From NCBI GenBank assembly GCA_013397115.1, contig VWZW01004130.1, positions 314,215-378,214 of the forward strand: a stretch of DNA of 64,000 nucleotides. Reading direction: 5' to 3'. Below, piece after piece: positions 25,397-36,738 of this stretch. The translations under genes were made by a program, and so were the position numbers. Source of the stretch: Edolisoma coerulescens (taxonomy: Eukaryota; Chordata; Aves; Passeriformes; Campephagidae). A model generated the notes under the pieces. That model worked only from the letters and a program-made list of their open reading frames with translations. It was not told the origin of the DNA and did not search any database. Each line of letters opens with the position of its first letter. Position 1 is the first letter of the stretch.

Positions 25397-26204
25397 CAAT
25401 TTGGGGGAAGAGCTGATATACCGGAGGGTTTTACTGTCATTCAGAGGGATGTTGACAGGCTTCAGAAATCGGCTGATGGGAACCTCATGAACTTCAAGCA
25501 GGAGAACTGGAAACATCTAGGCAGGAACCATTCCACACACCAGTATATGCTGGAGGGTCAGCTGGAGTAAAAGCAGCTTTGGCAAGGAGGGCCTTGGGGT
25601 CCTGATGGACAGTAAGATAAACATGAGCTTTCAATGCACTCTTGTAGCGAAACAAGAGCTCCAGTATCCCGGACTGCACTAGGAAGAGTGATGCCAGCAG
25701 GTCAAGGGAGGTAACCCTTCCCTTCTACTCAGCCCTGGTGAGACTACCTTGGCAGTGCTGTGTCCAGTTCTGAGCTCCCCAGAACAAGAGAGACGTGGAC
25801 ATCTTGGAGACAGTTCAATGAAGGTCCATTAGGATGGAAGGACAGGAATCCCTCTTTTATGAGAAAAGGCTGAGAGAGCTGAGACTGTTTAGCCTGGGGA
25901 AGAATAGGCTTGGGGTGATCTTCTCACAGTTTATAAATATCTGAAGGGAGACAATGAATGAGATTTTCTCAGTAACACCCAGTGACAGTAAAACAGGCAG
26001 TGAACACAAATTAATACACATGAACTTTCATCTGAGCGCACTAGAGAACCCTTTTTACTGCGGAAGTGATCAGTCACTGGAACAGGTTGCCCAGAGAGAC
26101 TTCGGAGTCTCCACCCTTGGAGATGTGTGGCCCAGCTTGAGCAAGGGAGGTAGACCAGATGAGCTCCAGATGTCATTTGCAACCCCAGCAGTTCTGTGAT
26201 TCTT
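25397..26204 (+). mobile_element. CR1 LINE 3' end, diverged, second subfamily
   Basis: Sense-oriented CR1: from the region equivalent to the GGGACCTTGACAGGCT part of ORF2 (25438-25460) through CTACTCAGCCCTGGTGAGAC (about 25725), AAAGGCTGAGAGAGCTGAGA (about 25864), ACTGGAACAGGTTGCCCAGA (about 26075) and a final TTCTGTGATTC. Many substitutions and indels have destroyed all frames. The 3' untranslated region matches the subfamily with GGTTGGACCAGATGA-type tails, unlike the copy at 16.7 kb. The left limit is approximate. Confidence 0.93.
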
Positions 26205-29200
26205 GGGTTGTCATTCCTGAGAGCTTTATTCATTAAATTCTGCTTGAGAATTCTGAGATAAGACACAAAAATACTTGTCCCTAGTATTAAGGCTACACTT
26301 CTCAAGCAAGACCCGTAACCAATACAGTGCATATCTGAACTGTACACCAGACAAATGTAACCACATTTAAATTATTAACTGTTGTGGTTTCATCGTGACC
26401 TACTGCAAGATAGGTATTGAGTATGAAAGAGTTGACCTGAGAACTGGATCCAGTCCGCATTTCAGGAATTCAAGAGGTAACTGTTGAAGCTATCTTTTCA
26501 TGAAGTCAGTTTTGTTTAAATGTTTCACAATTTACTAAGGAGCATTTTGCTCTTTTCAAGTTGTGAAAGCTCCTGCCAATCTCCTTTTGCTTAATGGCTC
26601 TGCAAATTTTCCTGAAAGATGCTAGAAGAATGTGTGCTTATGCAGATACCCAGTAACCTTCTTTTAATATTTTTTGAAAAACTTCCAACACATGATTCCA
26701 AGGCATCAAATCAGTTTTGTTTCAATATAAACATCTTTTATTCTTGATTTCCCAGGGACAATTCTTTTCAAAAAGAAACCAGACAATGCTTTCTCCTTGA
26801 ATGTTTATGAAACATTTTATTTTTCACTCATTTAAATGGGTCCCGCCACTCACCAGGAAAATATCTAATTAATCTGGAATGCTCTCAGCCCAGAAACTGT
26901 GACCTGGGAAAGGGGAAGATCCTGCAGATACAGCCCCTGTGTGTAATACAGCCATATTGGGCCACAGAACACCTGTTTTTACTCGTGGTTGAATAAAGTT
27001 TTCATTTTTCTCATATGCATATGGATTATGTAATTATTATATGCAGAACTATAAGGTCCTTTTTCCTTAGGATGCTGTACATTGGAATGACAGTGTTGAC
27101 TGAGGGGTCATATTGAGTGGATAGCCATGCCTATGGTGTAGCATGCCAAATGTAGGCATTTCTGTGACACTCTAACCCCACCATGTCCACAATAAGCAAA
27201 AAAAATGACTCAACTTTTATGCTGAGTTTGAGAAACAGAGAAATAGAATTAGCACACATTTTCAGTTAGGGAACCAATGTGGGGAGAGAGGAAAAAGCTG
27301 TTAAACTAGAGGGTAAAACTAACACAATTACTTGCTTAGGATCACAAAGGAATGCTATAACAAAAGGAAGCAGATTCCAATTTCCAGTAATAACTTGGAA
27401 GAATGTATACCATAAAGATCTTTACCTTTGCATTGTTGAAATTTTTTTACCAATATTCCAAAAACATTCAAATAGACAAATATCTTGTGGAAATAATGTG
27501 GTCAGTATCAGCAATCAGAAGAAATTCTTGATGTTAAAAAGTGTTGGAAAACTTCAACCATTCCCGTTTCTACCAGCAGTGTGTCTGCAGACAGTAGAGT
27601 TCTGGTGACATATAGAAAGGTTCAGATGTGCAGTCCTAATATATGCTCTTATTTAAGGACTCTATACTCTCTGAGATTGCTGAAAATGAGACATGACATA
27701 GAAATCAAACAAATGAAATTTTTAAGAAGTGGTACTGTCTGCCTGCTCCACATCTGACTTTGAAGATAGATCTAACATGAAGGGTAACATAAACTCTCTA
27801 GATGTACTGTCTGAAAAGAGCCCTCAGAATGGAAGATAATATTCCAAAAATCATATTCAGCCTCTCGAAGACTAAATAATTAGTCCATCTCACTCACTTC
27901 GTGATAGTCCTGCCATCCTCCATAGGCAAGCCAGCATCTTGTGGTCCAAGATGTGAAAGGTGGGCAACTGATTGTAGGAAGCCATTAAATATTAGTTTAA
28001 TGTTTGAAATATACTCTTTTTGTTCTTTCTTCTTTTATTATTTGGGTTTTTTTAACAAGCTGCTAATCATTTTGAGCAACTGCTCCTTATAGGACATTTG
28101 TCTTTTCATAGACCTACAGAAATCAAAAATATTAGAAACCTAATGTACCCTCTTAATCTTCAGTGCCAGGACCATCTGTCCTGTCATCTTAGGCTGGATC
28201 ACTTACTGAGGTGACTGGCAGAGGTTGTCCAGTCACTGTGCTCACCCAATGACCGTAATTATCCAGCACTGGAGGCTGCCAAGACTTTTCCTTACTGGCA
28301 CTTTGGCACAATACATTCAATACTTTCTGTATTTAAAAATACAGTATTTCAATATTCAACACAAATATCTGATACTCACAGCCAGTCTAATAGATACATT
28401 ATACATATATGTATATATTACAGTCTGTATAGCACTTACATCTGAAAATGCATATTTTAAACACATTAGGCTTCACAGGTAGGGTAAGCAGAATAAATAA
28501 GGGCCCTTTTTTTTCTTAGTGGATGATACCAAAGTACTTAGACTCAGGAATAATTGCTCCAGATGTGGGTAGGAGCTGGTGGGCAGAAGGGAAGGAGATC
28601 TAGGATTTGGAAGAGGTCACCTGTGGGAAAACTTAGATGACACATTGATGCATTAATTTATCTTTGTGCTCCATGGATACAAATTGTCATCATGGTTTGC
28701 CTGATGCAGTAATGAGCACGTTCAGGGATTTTGGGGATGCTCAGGGGTGTGTGCATTTGTCTTCCTGAGGCAGGTGGCACTAGATGGCACTGTCTCAAGG
28801 GCTTTCACAGCGTGTTGTGGGTGAGCAGCAGGCAACCGCTCTGCGTGTTTGCTGGTGGTAGTGGGTGGGTGGCAAAGCAAGGGCTCAAAAGGCAAGGGAG
28901 CTGGTTTTCTTACGCTTGCTAATACAGCAGGATTATTTATGGAGGCAGAGCCACTGTCTGAAGTCAGGAGCTGCTGTCAGCTGAGCTCATGGAACACCAG
29001 CTTGGCTGTGACTTGGTCATGCCCACCTCTGTTCCAAGGGTGGCAAATAATCTGGATAAATGTATGACACTTTTACACATGTGATTTGAGGAGTTACACT
29101 GGGAGAATGCTACTTGTTTCCCCTCTAAAGAGAAGAATGTGTACATGCTGATTCACATGCCCTGGAACTTAGATGATGCTTAGCAGAGGGACAACAGTAT

Positions 29201-29593
29201 TTTAGTACATGTGTGTCATGTGGAGGAGATAATTATGTGATTAATTGCACAGCCATATGAGAAACCAATCTGTGCACTAAAATCTATCCTGTAATCCATC
29301 ACAAACAAAACTTATTTTGACCATTCAAAGAGATAGCCTAAAATATTCCTTTTGGTATGTTATGATTAAGGTTTTTTTCTTCAAATATTAATTCTCTGCC
29401 AGTCTCTCTTCCATAACAATTTTATTTTCTTTTATAAAAAGATCTGTCATGGAGTAAGTCAGGATTCCATACCAGTTTGGTATTTTGTGACTTTTTATGT
29501 TAGCAAAAAGACCTTTTTACCCCTGAACCTGGGTTTTTAGGATGGGATACAGAGCTCTTACTTTTAGTCCCTAGACAAGCTCTTTGAAGTGAC

Positions 29594-29635
29594 ACATTCT
29601 ATAAAGCATTTAAATATACATTCTATAAAGCATTT
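29594..29635. repeat. 18-bp tandem duplication, 24-bp period
   Basis: ACATTCTATAAAGCATTT occurs at 29594-29611 and 29618-29635, separated by six A/T bases. Likely a local slippage duplication. Confidence 0.85.
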
Positions 29636-32299
29636 TCATGTCATTTGTTGAGATATTTGTATTTTCTTCTGGACTCAGAACATACCTGTGATATGTCTTA
29701 TTGTCAACTGGTATAAAGATTGGTGTAAAGCTCTTGTAATGTTTTTTTAAATCCCTTCTTCTTAGGAAGTCTAGGATAAATTTACTGATACAGAATGGTT
29801 CGACGGCTTTTTTATTAGAGATTTTTTATGTCTACATTATTACTATTGCAAAGTCAGATAGGAATTGATCTTCATAATCTAAAAAGTTGAAAACCTTCTT
29901 ATATTTACCACACAGCACAGGAGATGCAGTAAAATACACTGAGTTTATACACTCTCTTTGGAGGTTTGTTATGTAGATTTTTTACAGCTTTACAGTTTCT
30001 GGCTTCAGGATACTTATTATTAAAACAGATTCCTTAGAAGTCTGTGCTTCAGTATTATCACTCTGAATTCTTGCTTGTCAATCTGGGGCTACAGCTCTGA
30101 CAGAGTCAAGAAGCAGCTAAATCTTTGCTTTAGAAAAGGACTATTCAAACTGAGCATAAAATCCATTTTTTAATAAATCTAAAACCACACAGCATCTGGG
30201 AAATGGAAAAAGGCATAATGTCTGTGATCTGGGATAGCGAAAATGATGTACACTGATTTCTGCAGTGTTTTGCCTTGTATTGTGTACATGCTGTGCTGGG
30301 AGACTTGCCTCTCAGGCAGATCGCAGAAAGATGCAAAGGTCAAATCCAGCTGAAATCCCTGCTAGTGCACCTGAGGTGTTTGCTGAAAACAGCAGGCAGG
30401 GACCAGGCTAATCAGGCAACAAACTGGCACCCTGTGAGACCCTGCTATTTCTCCCTGTGTTTGGGAGAATTCCAGTATTTGTTGATCCAGATCTGCTTGA
30501 GGATTTGTGCGCAGCTCTAAAGAATTTACATTACCTCACAATTACAGCTTCCACCAAGAAAAAGTGGGTAATTTTTCTGTAATCTCTAATCATACAGAAC
30601 TGGTGAAGTTTCAGTGCTTCTACAATTTCCTGAAAACTCAGTCAAACTCTCTTTACTTGACTCTCTAAGTAGTATTCTTTTGAGACCATAAACGATAAGC
30701 AAAATTCAGTTTCTATATGTTACAGATATTTTCAAGTGTCTGCAGCTACCAAAGCTAATCACAGAGGGTTACTTCTGGTTCTCACTCTCAGTGCAATTTA
30801 CCAGTAACATATATTCCTTTTTTTTTCCATTTCGCTCACCTTGTTATTTGCACACACATAAAAAAATCCAGTACAAAAAATCTTTCTCTTGAACAACAAC
30901 ACCAAAATGATTTTTACATTAGGAACATAGATCGAAGTGCATCCAGCTCCTGGTAACTGAAAGCTATTTCCATTAGCAGAGACACACAACAAAAGTGATC
31001 ATGAGTCTACAAGGGTGGCACTCAGGGCACCATATCTGCAAGAGAGGACATTTGGGCTCCTATCCCTACTTCACTTAACAATTCACATAAAATGCATTGT
31101 AGGCTTAGACCATAGGGCCAGAGTCTTATGACTGGCCCTGCTACTGGTTAAACTGCAGGAATGTCATACAAATACAAGGTAATTATAAACTACGCTACCT
31201 ACTTTCCCTACCACCCTTCTTGGAAGAAACTCTATCACATAAAAGATGGTTAGAGTGCTTTTCTGGGAGCTGGGAATTATCAGCTCATGTTTCTTTACAG
31301 AAAGCATTAGCAAAGTCTGTGGAAACTTAAAAGAAAAAAGCTCAAGTCATGGGTACATTGTATTTGTTACCTTACCTCTGTGTCTGTTATTGGAGAAACC
31401 ATGTTGAGGATAATGAATTTGGTTCTGGAAAATATAGTGGAAGGAGGATGTTGAACTGGTCTGTCTTTAAAGAAGAGCTAGAAAAAAATCAATATGTTTC
31501 TTTTTAGTGAAAAACTTTGGATGCTCAAACTTTTTTTAAGATCAAGTTATAACTTCATCTACGTGAGAATAAACCTGATGAATAATATTTTCTTAGATGG
31601 ATTTTTGGTCAATCCAAGGCTAGGGGTTAGGGTTAAATTATAATAAAAGCCAACATTTGGAATTTGAAGCCAGACAAATTAAAAATAAAAATCATGTGAA
31701 CATGATTCATTGAGGGGCTATCTGATTAACCAAACTGTTTGCTAAGGTGGATTCTTTATCGCTTTAAATCAAGGTCAAATACTTCAATTAAGGTAGATCT
31801 ACTCCAAATGGGAGATATTACGCAGTTACTCATGGGGGGTGTGGAATGATGCTCACAACCTCCCATCAATCTCTGTGACCCAAAGCTGATCAAAACAGAC
31901 CTGGAACACAGAACAGCACATTGCCATTTCAATCTCTTCCTGAGAAAAGGCTGATCCCCTTCATTCTTGAGAAGAGAGGTCCCAAAAGGTTAGCCCCAGG
32001 AGGACATCTAAGCTCTGAAGGGCTCTTCCATAATGAAAAGTCCAATATGCACCACTTTTTCTGCTGTACTTGCATAAACTGCAGACAAGACCTGCTCTGT
32101 CAGGCTGGAGCAAGGTGATGTACTGCTGACTAGGAGGGTGGGAAATGGAACCACAGCCATCTCCAGGTCTTCCCCTCTGCTGGTTTGGATGATGAGAGAG
32201 AGGAGGAAGTGGTAGTAAAGATCTGAAGTGATGACTCAGAGACTCAAATAATATTACAGATTCTGTGACTGTATCAACCAATAATCAATTTGATATTGT

Positions 32300-32359
32300 T
32301 TGATTTTGTTTATTTGTTTGTTTGTTCTTTTGGGGCTTGGTTGGGGTTTTTTTTTTTCA
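32300..32359. repeat. TTTG-rich and poly-T low-complexity tract
   Basis: Imperfect TTTG units pass into GGGGTTT and a T-run ending TTTCAG. It resembles a polypyrimidine tract with AG, but no exon was recognised after it. Confidence 0.7.
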
Positions 32360-33199
32360 GAGCATCACAATGAATAAACTACCTTTTGGTGGCTTAAATT
32401 CAACTGATTCTTGATGTCTCTGGACAAATATTTGGACATTCCTAAACCTGAGCAGGTTTTTTACACTAGATCTATCAGGCATGGCCTGGAGGCATTCTTA
32501 GAGGCCAAAAATGTGACCAGATCAGCCAGGGCCTATAGTATCATTATGTTCATTCCTTTTGGCATTCCCCTGTAATGCTAACTACATCTGTACTGCTGAA
32601 TGCTTCTGCTCCAGGGCCCAGTGGTAATGAATAATTGCATTCCCAAACTATTACCTTCCAAGGCAAACTGGGCACAAATACATTACCTAGCACTAAACCT
32701 GTCATCTTGATTATTTTTGTGTGGTTTTTCAGTTCAAAGCAACTGATGTCATGCCAGAGATCTGTCACAACCCACCAGAGAGTCTTAGAGCACGCTGCTG
32801 AGAAAATTCCAGGTGTCCTGGAGGTGGTATAGCCAGGAAGGATAGTGATGGAAGGTTATGTCGGCTTGAGGCAGCTGAACATGATTTGATTTGGTCTGTG
32901 CTTTTTGGAAGCAGACTCAAATAAGGTGTCCCAAGACCTGTAGTTTTGTGAAATGAGGTTTATGTAGTGTGAATAGTCAGGGTGCAGAGATGAAGTAGGA
33001 GCTGAGGCCTTTCCCCTAGGGAATATTCAGGAAATAGTTTTTGGGAGAGTGGGTCTTCCTTCACTGAAGCTCTTCCCTTTTGCATTAATAACTGAAATAT
33101 TAAGTATGCATCAGATCCAGGATGTTAGCAACATGGGTTCACACATCCATTTTGACTTCTAGAAATGCCAGCTTACACAACTGTTAATTTGTCTGTCTC

Positions 33200-33385
33200 T
33201 TCCACCTGCTCTTTCTTTTCAGTGATTCATGTCTGAAAATCCTCTAAATTTTGACAGTCCAGTTTTGAATACTTAATATTTGACTGCTTGTGTCTCATTG
33301 GATATATTCTGTGATTGTAGCAAAACCTTGTAACGCTGGTGTCAATAAATGGAAACATTTCAAAGAGAACCAGAAAAAAAAAAAA
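33200..33385 (+). other. candidate retrocopied mRNA 3' end (AATAAA plus A12)
   Basis: AATAAA at 33344-33349 is followed 24 bp later by twelve A residues (33374-33385), the spacing of a processed transcript. The upstream 150 bp look like 3' untranslated sequence with no open frame. No parent gene was recognised and no target duplications were confirmed. Alternatives are a genuine transcript end next to a chance A-run, or chance altogether. Confidence 0.35.
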
Positions 33386-33556
33386 TAACCCAAGTATTAT
33401 CCCTGCCTAGAAACCTTGTCTTGCTGATGCCCTTAGCCCATTACAGCTATGACAACAATACCAGAGAAAATGATAATGTCTGCATCTACATAGCTTCATG
33501 GAGCTAGTCACTTTTGGTAACTGAGATCAAAGTTATTTCTTAAAGCCCATAATCTA

Positions 33557-33592
33557 ATTTCTTCTACCAGGTTTCTTCCTGGTAGAAGGAAT
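33557..33592. repeat. inverted repeat, potential hairpin
   Basis: Arms CTTCTACCAGG (33561-33571) and CCTGGTAGAAG (33578-33588) are perfect complements around a 6-base loop. Pairing extends to 33557 and 33592 with one T:G pair, a stem of about 15 bp. Too short for a typical pre-miRNA. Confidence 0.8.
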
Positions 33593-35654
33593 GTTTCTTT
33601 AGTTGGTGAAAAGTTGTCAAGAAAAAGGCCTGAAAATGACACATGTGGCATTAGTTACAGTGAGGTGGATGTAATAATTCTAAGTTCTTCAGAGCAAATG
33701 CAGTAGTGATCAGCAAACTCATTCACAGGTTCATTCTGTGAGTAAATCAAAAGGCACTTGATAACCCTCTCCTTATGTGATTCTCAGATCTTTTACTTAA
33801 TCCTTTTCTCACTCTGAAATTAATCAAGCCAATGAAATAAATCACAGAACACCAAAGATTGCAACATACATATTACTTGTTGGATTAAGCTTTCCTGGCT
33901 ATTACCTTGTCACAAAATGGGCTTGCCTAATACTCTTGGTTCAGGCAGGAATCGGGAACAGAAGAGGGAAATAGCATAAGAACACGGAAAATGTACCAAT
34001 TTCCTAGTAGATGATATATATATTTAAATAACATTCCTGCACAGGAACTTGGTTAGTTGCCATGTTTATTATGACTCATAAACAAGTGTGGAAATAGACA
34101 CTCAGCAAGAGCTCAATCAGACCTAGAGGGAATTATTAATCTGTATAAATTGCCTAATCTGAAAAAAAAGTAAAAGAAAATTTAATAGGAACACTTTTCA
34201 GCCTTCTGTTTATGAAACCCTGACTTGACTGGAATAATTCTAAAAAGTCTTAATAATTTGTTGTTAATCTGGCATGTTTACCTGGTAACACAGGCAGATG
34301 GAGACGTGTGAATATCTTCCACAACTTTCGGTTTTCCCATCAGACATGTCTTACATCTGATTCTTTATGTTGGTCTTCTCTGAGATTATCTCAAACTGAG
34401 GTTTGTCTTTCTTTAATTTAGTTACCCTAAAGTGAACATCTTGCACTGTTACAAATGCTGAGAAAGTGGAAAGGCTTCTTCCTAAGTATAGGTAGCACTG
34501 GGAATTTCAAAACACAACCATCCATATTTATCAAGATAGTTTTTCTTTAATGGAGAGGTTTTGGAGATCAAACATACAGATGGAACTTGTATCAGTCTGT
34601 GTGTCGTGTATGTTCATATTACAGTAGGGTGACTAACCGGGCAACAATCTCCATCCTTCCTCCCCTGGGCACCAGCCCAGTGCAGGTTTTGGATGGTACA
34701 AGGTGGTCATAATTGTATCTAATCCGGCCATAATATTTTGCACAGTTGAAGTCACAAAACTTTTATTACTGGTGTGGATTATTTTTCGCCACTAAGCAGG
34801 GATTCTGCAGCTGCTTACCTGGGCTCTATCTATGGTAAATGGAGAGTAACAGGCATTTCCAGAGTATGATTCTGTGTATTTTAGACATACACTTTGGGTG
34901 AGATGAATAATCACTGTCTACTAACTGTGGTAGGAGCCTAGATACCTAGTCTATGCCTAGATTCTAGATGGCTTAAATCAGGTGAGATTAATCATTCCTG
35001 GTGGCTGCAGAAACAGACGAGTCCATACCAGCAATAAGAATTTCAACCTTCTCTTGAAGTTTGACAGTCTTGGCACAGCATAAGGGGGCAGTCCTGAGTT
35101 AGTTGCTCTCCTTAGAGGGGAGATCTTGTGTGCTAGCTCCAGGCCCTAGCTGGGTAGGTGACTAGATGGAAATCTCACACTTCCTCTCCTTTCACTAACA
35201 AAAAAAGGTCAGCCTTGTTCTTTGCTTTGTGGAAGGAAGGAGTCTCACACCACTTCACTTTCAAATCCTGTCCAAGCAAGGAGAGCAGACTGTGGGTAGG
35301 CTGGAGAGACAATCATAGACTGATGGTAAAACAGGCATATTTTAGAGGTGATGCTATTGTATTCTTCAGAGCAGTCAGTAACATAGTAAAACTCCACAGA
35401 GACTGGCTCCAGATTTGCCAACTATACAGGGGCAGAGAATACAGTGGTACTGTGGCCATGGAGGCAGATGCCGACCAGCAGAGTGGCCTCCACTCCAAAC
35501 CAGTGCTGCAGATCATCACTGCACCTGCTGCCAAAGTTGGGCGTGGACCAATTTGGGATGGAAAGAGTTGAAGGCACTCCAGAAGGAGCTGGTCAGACCA
35601 AGTTGCATACCATGCTCTGAAGGAACTAGAGCATGGTGCTGGACAGTCAAATCC
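33593..35654. other. single-copy DNA, no gene seen
   Basis: No gene or repeat recognised. An open frame at 35158-35571 on the plus strand has no domain signature and runs toward a CR1 tail. Confidence 0.5.
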
Positions 35655-35727
35655 AAATGGGTTGGAAGTAGAAGATCTTTAAGGTGCATTCCAACTCAAG
35701 CCTTTCTATGATTCTATGGTTCTATAA
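35655..35727 (+). mobile_element. CR1 LINE, extreme 3' tail only
   Basis: About 70 bp: GGGTTGGAAGTAGAAGATCT, then TTCCAACTC and TTCTATGATTCTATGGTTCTAT. This is the CR1 3' end in sense orientation, truncated almost to the terminal repeat, a common CR1 outcome. Confidence 0.85.
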
Positions 35728-36105
35728 AGCAGAGCTCCCTGTTGCAGAGTGCTTCCACAGGCAGGGAGGCAACCAGAGGCTGTCCCTGCCAGCACCTGAG
35801 CTCTGATCAAATTGCCTTTCATAGCACTGACTTTCACGTCCTATAATAGCCAGCACTAACTACTAAACAGTGTGCTATAAGAGCTTCTCTATGAAACACA
35901 GCCAGTTCTTGTGGAGATGTCATAAAGCAACAATTTCCCACATATTGCTTGATATTCATAATTACAGATATTTCCCAGGGAAGCGCTATCAATGAACTGG
36001 AGAATTTAAATGCCTATAAACAACCCGTTGCTTAATGCAACTCAAACCTCTGAAATGGTCTGTGCAGTAATGTGGATGTGTGGACCTCTGCTAACGTCCC
36101 TACTG

Positions 36106-36299
36106 AACCATAGATAGAATATCTCAGGCTGGAAAGGATCTGTAAGCATCATCAAGCTGAGTGCAGGACTCTCTGAAAGTAAATCATATGACTGAGGGTA
36201 TCATCCAGATACTCCTTGAATTCTCACAGGTGTGGTGCCCTGACTGCTTCCCAGAGGAGCCTGTTCCGGTGACTGCCCTCTCAGTGAAAAAGTGAATTT
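36106..36299 (-). mobile_element. CR1 LINE 3' end, antisense, old
   Basis: Reading the plus strand, ACCATAGATAGAATATCTCA is followed by GGCTGGAAAGGATC, then GGTGCCCTGACTGCTTCC and GGAGCCTGTTCC, which is the reverse complement of a CR1 3' untranslated region. It resembles the subfamily at 44591-44800 but is more diverged. Its truncated 5' end abuts the next CR1 copy within a few bases. Confidence 0.88.
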
Positions 36300-36302
36300 T
36301 GA

Positions 36303-36738
36303 GTCTAGAGAAAGGCAATGGAGCTGATGAATGCTCTAGGGGGTAAGTCCTCTGAGGGGCAGCTGAGGGAGCTGGAGTTGTTTAGCCTGGAGAAGAGGAA
36401 GCTCAGGGGTGACCTTATCTCTGTGACTACTTGAAAGTAGGGTGTAGCCAGGTGGGGGTCAGCCTCTACTCCCAGGCTACCAGTGACAGGATGAGAGGAT
36501 ATAGTCAGCTGCTCCAGGGGACATTTAAGCATGAGTTGGATATTAGGAGGAATTTCTCCACAGAAAGAGCAATTAAACATTGGAATGGCCTGCCCAGGGA
36601 GGTGGTGGAGTCACTGTGGAGAGACTGGATGTGGCACTTAGTGCCATGGTTTAGTGGACCTGAGGCTGTTTGGTCATAGGTTAGAGTCAATGATCTCTGA
36701 GGTCTTTTCTAACTTGACTGATTTTGTGATTCTGTGAA
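36303..36738 (+). mobile_element. CR1 LINE 3' end, sense, adjoining an antisense copy
   Basis: Starts in GGCAATGGAGCTGATGAA, continues with GAGGGAGCTGGAGTTGTTTA, GTAGCCAGGTGGGGGTCAGC and CTGCCCAGGGAGGTGGTGGA, and ends TGATTTTGTGATTCTGTG. This is the CR1 subfamily with GGTTGGACTCGATGATCT-type tails. Frames are broken. It is head to head with the minus-strand copy to its left, so the two arose by separate insertions. Confidence 0.93.

Larger units (their letters stand above)
26205..33199. other. single-copy DNA, no gene seen
   Basis: No gene or interspersed repeat recognised. Small items: an AT-rich palindromic stretch at 28401-28421, a duplicated 18-mer (29594-29611 and 29618-29635), a GTTAGGGTTA telomere-like dodecamer near 31627 and a TTTG/T-rich tract at 32300-32359. 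A slightly G+C-richer patch at 28700-29050 has only short frames. Confidence 0.5.

Noticed and set aside
31621..31634. Interstitial telomere-like GGTTAGGGTTA
   Set aside because: Fewer than two full TTAGGG units; expected by chance.
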